Below are positions 1 through 12,500 of a stretch of DNA of 64,000 bases, one piece after another. The translations under genes and the position numbers were made by a program. Each line of letters starts with the position of its first letter. The stretch's first letter is position 1. The DNA lies in assembly GCA_922989275.2 (NCBI GenBank), contig OV277867.1:39608070-39672069 (forward strand), read 5' to 3'. The notes beneath the pieces were generated by a model. It saw only the letters and a list, made by a program, of their open reading frames with translations, had not been told where the DNA came from and searched no databases. Origin of the DNA: Gari tellinella. Its lineage: Eukaryota; Mollusca; Bivalvia; Cardiida; Psammobiidae.

Positions 1-405
1 TTTGGCTTCTTATAAAGCAGATCCACGAACCTGGGTTACATAACTCTAATTGATTTACAAATAAGGACTACACTACAGAATGAATTAAACATTGTTACCC
101 ACATGTGATATGAAAAAGTGTTGACATTTTGCATGTTTGATATTTTAAACACCTGATTTATATCTAATCTTACTATTATCGATATTGAACTAATATATGA
201 TGTAGTGAATATGATTCGAACAAGTTTTTCTATAAGTGAGGTCGAAACTTAATCAAGCCGCGATCTGGGTCAAAGTTGTTTGCAATGGAAATTATAGTTT
301 TAGCTTAAGCGCGTTTGTGGGAAAGAATACGGTCTTCTCCAATGTACGTTTCGGCATCGGAAACCATATATCTTTAGTCAAACTCTCTCTTCTGTTGTGA
401 TACAG

Positions 406-569
406 GTATAAAGCTAACGTTTAACCTAGAAATTGACGAGTATCTTCAAAACCTCGCTTCCGGTTACGGCATAAGAATGGTGTTCCATGACCGGGGGACA
501 TTCCCACTTCCGGAGGAAGAAGGAATAACTCTATCTCCCGGATTCGATACAAATATCGGTCTCAGAATG
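406..569 (+). CDS. DEG/ENaC exon a (extracellular palm/finger)
   Basis: The acceptor is TGATACAG before 406 and the donor is ATG|GTATTT after 569. The first two bases complete a codon from an upstream exon; 54 codons follow and the exon ends in phase 0. It encodes IKLTFNLEIDEYL and then GIRMVFHDRGTFPLPEEEGI and SPGFDTNIGLR. This matches the conserved family stretch 'G(I/L)xLxLNxxxxEY...GxRVVIHDxGTxPFPEEEG'. No upstream exon was found in bases 1-405. Confidence 0.92.
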
Positions 570-3500
570 GTATTTATATCTTTGCATGGTTGGTATAATA
601 TTCGTCTGCAACGATTGTCGTTTGCTATTGTGCTAAATATAAAATGTTCTAAATTTCTTTTTAAAACAGAGCAAGAGTGTCAAACAGTTTGGATCAAGCT
701 ATTAGCAAAGGCGAGAATTGTTATACATGTACCCTCGTATGTAGAAGAAAGTTGCATTTATACGTATATACTAGTATTAGTCTCTAATTTGTGCTATAAT
801 GTGACTTTATGTTGTAAGATTATAACTGTGTCTAGTGGAACCTTTTTGCAGTGTAGGGATGCATTAAATGCGTAAAACATATACATATGTGGAGTAAATG
901 GTTAATTTTTTATATATATTTTATCATATACCTGATGATTTGTAGAGATTTCTTAGTTAAGATATATTTCATATGCGTCATAGTTGATATCATCACTAGT
1001 GATTATATCACTTTTGCAGTGAAGATCTCATTTTTATGACGTCGCGTCACAATATCTTGTGTGACGTCGCGCATAAACAATTTATTTTGTGTGTTTTCTA
1101 AGTAAAACGGCATTACAATGTATATGTTACAGGGATTAAGTGTAATCAGGGAATACACGAACACCCTAAATCTCCCAGGGAAAAGGTGTACTTTTTAAGC
1201 TTTTCTTTGATTTATTAGAAATATTTGGCAGTTACTTAAAATTGGTTAAGGTAATGAATCTTATCTCGTTTAGTTAATTAAGTTCAAAGGCAAGTACCAC
1301 GCTATAAAATATGTTGGTAACCATATGAACAAGATAGATGTCTTGGTTTTTTAATTGTCCTGATTTAAATGCACACTGTTCACTTATTTTTATTCATTAG
1401 ACCATATTATTTCAAGAAAGCATGGTGTTTAAAACCAATAGAAATGGCATGATAGTACAAATCTATTAATTTGGTGAAAAATGGACATTTCATCAATTCC
1501 CTAAAACACCCAGTGATTACGCGTAATCCCTAAAACCTTCAGGGGTTACGCGTAATCCCTTATTATACTTAATCCCTGTAACATACACAATAGATAGAAT
1601 AATCTATTCCTTTGGATAGATATGAAAAATATACCACTCGAATTGATTGTTAACTAGTTAAAAAAACGAGTCCTACATTCTCGTTTTTAACCACATAACA
1701 ACACCTTTTTCGTGATATAGTTTTCATATCCATCCAAAGGAATTGATTATCCTCTATATATAGGTTCGTGTCATTAGACTCGGTCAACCGTATGGTGAAT
1801 GCAGCGATGGTGTTGCATTTGAGGAGAAATACAAACTGAAATATTCCATCACGGTAAGATAACAGTGAGATATGGGTCCGTCTAAAGACCCCAAACTCCC
1901 CTAAACCACTCAAAACCTACCAACACCACGTAAAACACCAACCCTAACGACTTTAATTCCTTAATATCTAATCAAATAAAGCTTATAAATGGCGAGTGTG
2001 GGCAAAATAAGGAAAACAAATGTTAAATTAAACCTACTGTGTGTTTCATTTCAAGGGGAGCAACTCGTACAAAACTTAAGATAGCTATACACAGTTAGTT
2101 CTAGATATTAACCCATTATCAAATGGCGCATTCTGCTTTACCTTCAGCCTGCTTTAAATTACCATCTGCTAGAATATGAAAAACTTGTTTTATAAAAGTG
2201 ATTTCGGGAGGTTTGGGATCTTTAGACAGACCGATGAGATATCGTAGAGAAATAACCTTTAGCACGGATAGCTCGTGTTGTGGTCAATTTGATTTATTAG
2301 TTGATTAATCAGACATAGTTGTCCACCAACTAATAATGAATCGGATTTTGCGCATTAAGAAAAAATATACACTACACTATTTGTCTTTACTATCTAATAC
2401 ATTACTCCATAGCCTGTTTCTAGTTTTGAAGACAGGTGACCGCTTAAAACTGGTTGAAAATAAAGCAGAATGCGCCTAAAAGCGCAGACTGTTTTACTTT
2501 CAGTCTGCTTTAAGCTGCCACCTGCTAGGATATAGAAAATTTGGTATGCAAATATTTTAGAATAAGTGTTCAGTTCAATTGATCCTTTATTTTTTATCAG
2601 TTTGAAAAAACTGGAAACTGCTTAAAGCTGACAAGTAATTCATAAGTAGTGCTCACATTTTTCATAGTTTTAATAAGGCATCTGGTAATGTTTAGAAATC
2701 TTTGTTGACAAATAGTATTGTTGCTGTCGTCGACGACTAACTGAAGAAGTAATTACAGGGCTACCATAAATTGAAATGAAAAATCCTAAGATTCCGAAAT
2801 TTGCATTTTTCGAATTTACGAATAGTACCTTACCCCATAGCCTGTTTCTAGTTTTGTTGACATGTGACTACTTAAAGCAGGCCGGAAGTAAAGCAGAATG
2901 CGCCTTATGGCGCATTCTGCTTTACTTTCAGCCTGCTTTAAGCTACCATGTTCTAGAAAAAAATCCGAAGATTTAGGAAAAATCCGGAGAAATGTCAGCC
3001 CTGTAATTAATCACACATCACTAAGGAATAGCCAATTTGAACTAAAGTTTTCATACGTAAAACAGAGTGGTTAAATAATACATATATTTTGTACCATAAA
3101 AAAAATAAAAGAAACTTTTTTTTAGCAGTAAAATTTATAAACTGTAGAAAACCATTATACGAATTTTAGGTAAAGCAAGAGAAAAATGTATTACAACGTA
3201 CATGTAGAGAAAGGGTATTTTTTGTGCCACTTGCTGTAGGCAGAGGTGACACTTAGGGATCACATTTCCGGCGTCTGTCTATCCGTCCGTCCGTCCGTCT
3301 GTCTGTCCGTCACGCTTTTTGTGTCACGTTTTTGTGTCACGCCTAATATCTTCTGTTCTACTGAGGCTTTTAAGATGATACTTTATTTATGAAAAGAGCT
3401 TGACAAGTGGAAGTGTATTGCACAAGGATCATAACTCTCGTATCAATATTGCGAGAGTTATTCCCCTTTTCAACATTTTCTTTTCATGCAGAGTTCTTCT

Positions 3501-6500
3501 GTTTTACTGAAGACTTTGAATTAAAATTTCTTTTATGGAAAGAGAACGTTAAACTGATGCTTGCTGGCAGGTGACACAGGTGTTCAGAGGCACCCATCTA
3601 TTTTGATTACATCAGGACATGTTTAAGTTTATCTGTTGTTTGGTTTAATAAGGGGGTACATGTAAATGTTGGATTGATGTTTTACAGTATGACAATATTA
3701 TATAAATATTAGATGGCAGTTTGCGTGACATTCAAATTGTCAGCCCGAGAAACAGCATGTCACCCCGAGGCGTAGCCGAGGGTGACATTCTTGTTTTCGA
3801 GGGTTGACAATTTGAATGTCACGCAAACTGACATCTAATATTTATTTTATTACACCGAGCTTATCAATTCTAGCTTTAGAATCGTCTCATTTGTATTTTA
3901 TAAAATGTGTTGTGAATACTAATTTAGCGCAGACATGTACGTAACGCGGGAAACGACGTCGCCGTCTATGACGTCACATTGTTTATAATTATGTTACCAC
4001 TCTTTATAACGTTCCAATGTATCCAATAGCGAATTCAATGTCAATGCTGACAGTACGTTTTCGGACGGAGTAAAAAAGTAATGTCTTTTAGAGTGACGTC
4101 ACAAAAAGAATATCATAAAGAGTGACAGTATATTTTGAATAGATGTAAAAGACATGCAAAATGTTAACTGTAGGTCTATGGGAATTTAACATTGTAACTC
4201 AAAGCGAGGTGTAATAATCCGTAATATAATCTAATACAGTAACACACTGTAGTGTAATATCATTTCATACAGTAAGACAATGTACTGAATGTAGTGTAAT
4301 ATTGTTTCATACAGTAAAACATCGTAGTGTGAAATTATTTCATACAGTAAGACAATGTAGTGCAATTTGTTTCATACAGTAAGCCAATGTAGTGTGATAT
4401 TATTTCATACAGTAAGCCAATGTAAACTCAGCAAATATAGAAACTTTACATGGGATTCTGATGCGTATATCCTGTCTACAAACACAATTTTGCACAAAAC
4501 TTATTGTAAGTCAACATTTTGGACCAATGCCTGCAAGAATCCAAACTTCACGTCGTAATTCACACCCTGTCGACTTATTAGGCAGCTCTTTTAGAGGTAC
4601 TACGATTTAGATGCGAGGCCATTTCCGGGCGTTGATAGAGGCCACCAAAACAATGGCAGAAAGGTGAGTCAAATTTCAATTTTGCTTAAAAACAGTAGTT
4701 TTCTGCTTTTTTCTAGAAAACGGGGAATGTAGTTCCACGTAAAAATGTCCAGTTGATGAATTGGTTATCATCGTATGCTCCATTTATGCGATGTGACGCC
4801 CAAATTTTATTCAGCGCAAACGTTACACGCTCATTTTCAAACTGAAAGTGTTCAAAACATCAACATTTATTTGCATAAAATTGCAATGCACGAATTTATC
4901 ATGCATCTAACGCATATTTAAGCTGCACACGAACACTATTGACTGTTTGGTATACTTCACGCAACGTTAGATATTATGTGCCGAATTTCTAAAAGAGGTG
5001 CATTCGAGGCTATGAGGTGCCTGGCGAGAGCCGAGCAACCTGCTAAGAGGATGTTTTCTGTTGAACAGATTTAGGGCTGATATTGTCAAAAATTGCTATA
5101 TTTCATCGAAACCATAACCATGACCTGTCATGATTCCAAATGAGGTTCCACGGAATAAAACGGATTAATATAATTTTAATTCAAACATGCAATGAAACGG
5201 ATATAAAGAGGTCTGATTGTTAGCAAATTGGAACATGAACAATTTTCTGATTAGCAAAAAAGAAACTTTTACACATAAGAATTGAAACAACAACCCTTCC
5301 ACGGCTCCAAAAGCACGCACTTAAAACGTTACCTATTGTTAGTATAGCTTATATCTAGGGGGAGCGGCTTTAGTCGCAACGAGTTGTATTAGTGAGGTTA
5401 ACAAACCACGGATTTTCACGGACTCACGTATCTCGGAAATCTAAATAAAAATGAACAAAAAACGGAAATCTATTTTTATAATTAACAAACCACGGAAATA
5501 TGGTCGGAAGTTTAACAAACCATGGAAATCTGATCGTAAATTGACGTCGCGTTATTATGACAATCGCCTCTATCAATACTAGACGTTGATAATTTATTTC
5601 TTTAACACCAATGTATCAAGGTGGTACCTTTTGAATGCGTGATCACCTTTTGTATTTCTTTTTGTACGACTTACTCTTCAAGCACTGGCAAAACACTTTC
5701 AAACAGGTCCTTTATACTTTCTTGATTCGATGACTTGGTTTCTGTTCGAAAACTATTTTCTTCGCTATTGTTCATATCTATGTCACAAAATGAGTCCTCA
5801 GAATACAGATATGTTTCATCGTCTAAACAAGTTGGTAGTGTTTTTTCTCTGGAATCGACGTTAGGTGTTTGTTTGTTGGTATGGCTGCACTGTTGTCAAA
5901 TAATGTTTGTCTTGTTTTTGTGTTATTTGTGCTCAAATTAATTTCATTGTTTTAAGTTATTGGGGACAAAAATCGAAAATGCTTTAGATCTTGTGATTAT
6001 TTACTGGCACTTCTGATATCTTAAATTTTCCTTTTAATCTTCGCTGGGGGAACTACTTAGTGGACAATATTTGATTTAGCATATAAAGATTTAATTTGAG
6101 CGGTGTAGCTGTGTCTTCTATGTGCATATCTAGGGTTTTCTTCATCAGGAACAGGCCTTTTCTCCTATTACCCCGAAACACACCCATCTTAAACGAAAGG
6201 ACAATGTAAGTGGTCTATTGCATGCTTCTGTCATTTTTCATGAATTGTTAGTCATTTATTTATTTTAGAAATTGTTGTTGAATCTCATTTGTGTACAATA
6301 AAGACCATACTAGTATTTAAAGTATACTTTCGATCAATTTGATAATCAGAAAATTGTTCATGTTCCAATTTGCTAACAATCAGACCTCTTTATATCCGTT
6401 TCATTACATTGAAAGCTTTAATTAAGATTATATAAAGCCGTTTTATTCCTTGGAACCTCACTTGGGATCATGGCAGGTCATAGTCATGGTTTTGATGAAA

Positions 6501-9500
6501 TATAGCAAAATTTTGACAATATCAGCCCTAAATCTGTTTAACAGAAAATATTCTCTTAGTAGGTTGCTCGGCTCTCGCCAGGCACCTCATAGCCTCGAAG
6601 GCACCTCTTTTAGAAAATCGGCACATAATATCCAACGTTGCTTGTTCCGATCGCGGCACATAAAGTATACCAAACAGTCAATAGTGTTCGTGTGCAGCTT
6701 AAATATGCGTTAGATGCATGATAAATTCATGCATTGCACTTTTATGCACATAAATGTTGATGTTTTGACCACTTTCGGTTTGAAAATGATCGTGTAATGT
6801 TTGCGCCGATTGAAATTTAGGCGTCATATCGCATTAATGGAGCATACGATGATTACCAAACAATCAACTGGACATTTTTACATGGAACTACATTCCCCGT
6901 TTTCTAGAAAAAAGCAGAAAACTACTGTTTTTTAGCAAAATCGAAACTTGACTCACCTTTCTGCCATTGTTTTGGTGGCCTCTTTCAACGCCCGGAAATG
7001 GCCTCGCTTCTAAATCGTAGTACCTCTAAAAGAGCTGACTAATAAGTCGACAGGGTGTGTAATTTGGACGTCAGAAAGCATAGGGGTCGATTTCAAAATT
7101 CTCAGAGATGTGAACGTGTACGCAAGATGTGTTTTATTCATTTGCCGGTTTCATTTTAACTGACTTTTTGCATAAAGTCACTTCAGTAGCGGGCATGCCC
7201 ACCGTCAAGCCTAATGCAAGCAACACTCCGTCTCTGATTTACCGTCTAATGACGTCATCTGAGATGACATGCAATTTTCGTAATCGAGCATGTCTGAGGT
7301 CGTTGGTAGTGTCAATCTGGTTATTGTTCCGCATCCGTTGCCAAGTTTAACCCATACATGCTCTATGGGTTTTTATATCTGATGATACTGCAGGCAAGGG
7401 CATGACGTTGACGTTATTCTGGGCCTTGTGCGTGCAGTTAAGATCTGCCAAGTATACGGGCTACGGGTAAGGATAGGACCGTGACATCGCCTCAGGCGAT
7501 TCCTTATTGTCTCGGCAGTGATCCGAAACCGCCGAGCAGTAACCGTTGTTGGGATGAAACGGTTACGTCGGTACGTTAACGTAAGAGTGCGGTCGTCTCT
7601 TCGTGACGTCAACGATCTCGGACGATCTTGGACTTACCCCGTATGTCTGTAACGAGTAGTCAGCATATGAATTGTCTATCGTATGCGTTCAAAATGACGC
7701 GTAACATCAGTTGCTGACGCGTCCGCCGTAAGCATGCCAAATGGTCTGATTTCTTTGATTTTCAGAAAGCTGTGGCATCTCAGTTTTGAAACCCAAATGT
7801 TTACAACTTTGATTTTTCGGTGTTTAGCTAAAGCCTGCGTGTGTCTGTTGCATTAAATAAACTTGACATCAACGCTGAATAGGTCAACTCTGTATGGTCT
7901 TTATCGATTACCTCATTATGAAATGTGCGTATATTTTATGAAACGTCATTAAATCATCGCTTTAACCGGCTCTAAAGAATGTAAAGTTTCTATTTTTGTT
8001 AAGTATAGTATGATATTATTTCATAAAGACAATGTAGCGTAATACCATTTCATACAGTAAGATAATGTAGTGTTATATATTTCATACAGTAAGACAATGT
8101 AGTTTGACATTATTTCATATAGTAAGACAATGAAGTGTAATTATTTTTTTATAGTATTTCGCACTGTAACACAATAATTTGTGATATCAACTCATACAGT
8201 AAGACAATGTAGTGTAATATTGTTTCATACAGTAAGATAATGTAGTGTAATTTCATTTCATACAGTAAGACAGTTTAGTTTGATATTATTCGATACAGTA
8301 AACAATGTAGTGAAATATTTTTTTCATACGGTAAGACAATGTATTGTACTAGTAGTTCGTACAGTAAGACAAAAACGTGTAATATCATTTCATACAGTAA
8401 GACAATATTGTGTAATATTATTTTAGACAGTAAGACCATGTAGAGTAATATTGCTGCATACGGTAAGACAGTGTAGGTAACAGTATTTCATACAGTAAGA
8501 CAATATGGTGTAACATTGTTTCATACAGTAAGATAATGTAGTGTAATATCATTTCATACAGTAAGATAATGTAGCGTGATATCAGTTCATACAGTAAGAT
8601 AATGTAGTGGAAAATCGTTTCATACAGTAAGATAATGTAGTGCAATATTATTTCATACAGTAAGACAATGTCGTTTGATATTATTTCATACTGTAAGATA
8701 ATGTAGTGTACTAGTAGTTTGTACTGTAACACAATAATGTGAGATATCATTTCATACAGTAAGACAATGTCTTGCAAAATCATTTCAGTTAAACAATGCG
8801 ATGTAATATTATTTTAGACAGTAAGTCAATGAAGTGTAGAATAGTTTCATATGGTAAGACAATGTAGTGTAATTTTGTTTCATACAGTAAGACAATGTTG
8901 TGTAATTTTGTTTCATACAGTAAGACAATGTAGTGTAATTTTGTTTCATACAGTAAGACAATGTAGTGTAATTTTGTTTCATACAGAAATACATTGTAGT
9001 GTGATATCATTTCATACAGTAAGATAGTGTAGTGTAATATTAGTTTATACAGTAAGACAATGTGTTGTAATATCATTTCATACAGTAAACTACTGTAGTA
9101 TATTATCATTTCATACAGTAAGATAATAAAGTGTAATATTGTTTCATATGTAGTAAGACAATGTAGTGTAATTTTGTTTCATATGGTAAGACAATGTACT
9201 GTTATATTGTTTCATACAGTAAGATAATGTAGTGTAATAGTATTTCATACAGTAAGAAATGTAATGTAATTTTTTTTCATTTAGTAAGATAATGTAAGTG
9301 TTATAGCATTTCTAACAGGAACATTTTTGACAAAATAGAAGGTCATATTTAATACAATCGAACCACGACATAATGGACTCTGTAAATAAATTAAATAATG
9401 TGGCTAAGTAACTTTGTAACTTTGAAATGTGCGTAAGTGTGACTTAAGAGGGTTTGATATACATGTATCGTTGAATAAAACTCGTTTTGATTTGTTTAGG

Positions 9501-12500
9501 TAACAAATATTATTTTTTTAAAAAAACTGTAAATGAGGTAAATCATGTGTACTTATGACACCATAACAATTTGTTCAATGTCCCAGATATTATTTACGAT
9601 ATTACATAACTGCTCATAATATACTGGATTTATTACAGTCTGTAAAAAATGAATTAACTAGGCTTTGCCGCTTTTTTATCGTTATTAAAACGACGAATTT
9701 TATAAATCGAATCACTTATGAACACGAGTGTTATATAACCTAGATAGAAGTTGTTTTTCTGTGTATCTTTGTCACTTAATATGTGTCGTTGGCGTTGCTA
9801 TTGAAGTCAAATATCAAATAAATGAATCTGACCATGCAATCAAAGGCTTGAAAACGATCCCAGACTGTACTCAAACGTTTTGTAATCTTGTGGACAGTTC
9901 TTGAAGTACAAATGCGATTGTTTGGTTATAACATACCCCACCCATCACTGTATCAGAAATATCAATTCCTTTTTAGGCGTGCATGCAGTTTTGCAGGGTG
10001 GAGAAAATCGTTGCTACCTGTGGATGCTTCCCTTCAGATGGACCTGACGTCGTCTTCGCCAAAGTCCACGAAGTACGGATCTGCGGTGTCAGTAGTTTGA
10101 ACGGTATGTACAGCGTGTTTCGTTTAACCCGTACCCATCCCTATGTTCATTAGCGCGAACTATTGCCAACTTCTCTGCATGGGTCGAACCATAGGGAGGG
10201 ACCAGGGGTGAAACAAAGCCATGCAATGTTGAAGCCACGTGAACCATATCGTCGTCTGCTTCAATATTGTTGTCTGCAATATTGTTTCAAAGTTAGGTTT
10301 AAGGCAATATAACTAACGTTATTTAAAAACAAGTGGAAAAACAGTTTAAATCCTGATCAGGATCAAAACTTTTTACAAATGCGCTTTATGACGCCATTGA
10401 GAGTCAAATGGTTACTCTAATATCTAGGTACACAAAGGTACTGTGCGTGTATTCTTAGGTTAATAAAATTTAGGCAGCTCGGATAAAACCATACCATTTT
10501 GATGTCAATAGCTTGCTGTAATACGAATTTTTTTTTCACAGTTGTCACGTAATATAGCATGGATATGCATAGTTCATACCTCATGCTGCTTGTATGCTTG
10601 TGTGTAATAAAGATATGTTTCGTTCTGTTCTGTTCTGGTCAAGTGTGCCTCGATTTGGACAGGTAAACCGCATTTTCTGAATATTTTCAGGAGTATTCTA
10701 AACTCGATACAATGAATGTTATGATGATAGTGTTACTTAACAGTTGTTAACAACTTAACTTTCTTACTCTGAACACAATGATTATTTGTAAACATTTTGG
10801 ACTCTGGTCGGACACCGGGTGACGCGGCGAGGCATCTTATCCCGCTGATTTCTTGTTTCTTTTTAGACAAAATATGCCAGCTGGCAGTTGACGCAAGTTT
10901 CAACGCGGGAACCACGGACTGTGCCTGTATCAGCCCATGCAGGTAAGCAATGGCAACTTAGATGCCCGTTTTACGAAACGTCGTACGACAAAATGGTCGT
11001 AAGTCAAAACCTACCTAAAAATACATATAATTTCTGATTCTCAATCTAACGATGTCTTGTGACATCTCTTTGGAATCGCCTTTTCAAAACGAGTCCAAAG
11101 AGATGTCACAAGACATGATTATAAATAAATAAATAATAATCAAGAATTTTAGAATCTGACTTACGACACTATTTGTCGTACAAGGACGTATGACGGGTCT
11201 CAGGACGCTATATGTAACTGTCGTCAGCAACTATTTGTTGTCTACAACAATGCTTAGAACTTCCTTTCTTTCTACGTCCTCTCTCAGTAAAATATCATAA
11301 AACTGTAAAAGTGGAGACGCCCAGTAACTCAGCACCTTATCTGGATGCAAACTGTTTGCAACAGTTATAATAAATTCGCCCCACGCGTCATGAAGACTAA
11401 TAGGTAACATTTGACGTCTTTATTAACGGTCATGGAACTTGGAGGTCAGAACATGGAACATGTAAGTTGGAACTAGAAACGAGGAAATCTTAACTTGGAA
11501 GTAGGAATATGGAATGTCACCACGGGGCTTTCGTAGATCAGGGCTAATACTTCGCTTCTGTCGCATGTCGAGACTGCGAACTACGTATGAGTAGATATAT
11601 TAGCAAGTTACTGTGAACAAGTATGTGTGTATGTGCCTCTTGCATGAACACTAAAAAACCACAGACAAATTCGATTATCAGAAGTTGTTAGGTTGCAATG
11701 ATCCATGTTTACTTACACTGACTATTTGGATACAATATATTACCTAATAATTCATCATTTAGCCCATTATCCCATTGTCTGTTTCTAGTTTTAAAGCAGG
11801 ATTTAAGTAATTCAGAATGTGCCTTAAGGTATCGACGTAACTCAATACTGCATGCGGATTTTCTATTTCAATTTCATGATTTATGGGGGTTTAGTGATAC
11901 ACTTCTGACCACAATATACCACAAGGGAGATTAATTTGCTGTCATTACTAATTGTGGTACCCTCTTGAAATAAAGTCTGTATTATTATGATTCTTATGCG
12001 GCGTCTGATCAGGATTCAAACTGTTTTCAAAAAAATATTGTACTTATGGAAAAGCAGTGAACATTTTAAGGTAAAATCACTGAAAGCCTATATCGAAATG
12101 AGTGTCAAATAGTTTGGATTCTAATCGGTGTCTGATCAGGAACCAAACAGCTTGCAGAGTTGATTTTAGTGACATCATGACGGTCATGAGGGGTTAAAGT
12201 TATCTGTATCACTTTTATAGGTGTCCTGTTTGTGTCACACTGAATATCGTCCTTTCAATGTCGCTTTTAAAAGGAAGTGATTGTGGCAAGAGCAGGACAC
12301 CATTCTGTTGTACTTTTAGAAATAGGGGTTAAGGGTTCTCTATATTTTAAATCATACTCAAGAGGCTATGATGATGTATTGACCAAAAGCTAACACCTGC
12401 AGTCTGCAAAATATGAGAGTTTTGATAACAATAGATTAATACAGTGGTTTGTCAGAGGAACCTATCACCAAGCCTGCCATTTCTCCAATTTTTTTAGAAA

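Noticed and set aside
7976..7990. An outer terminal repeat pairing ATGTAAAGTTTCTAT here with its inverse near 4434-4448
   Set aside because: Only about 15 bases match and adjacent sequence does not; it may simply be array-edge sequence.
8418..9109. Long minus-strand open frames (121 and 106 codons) with LLYEMILHYI-type repeats
   Set aside because: They are produced by the 33-bp satellite, whose length is a multiple of three; there is no start context, no splice signal and no family match.
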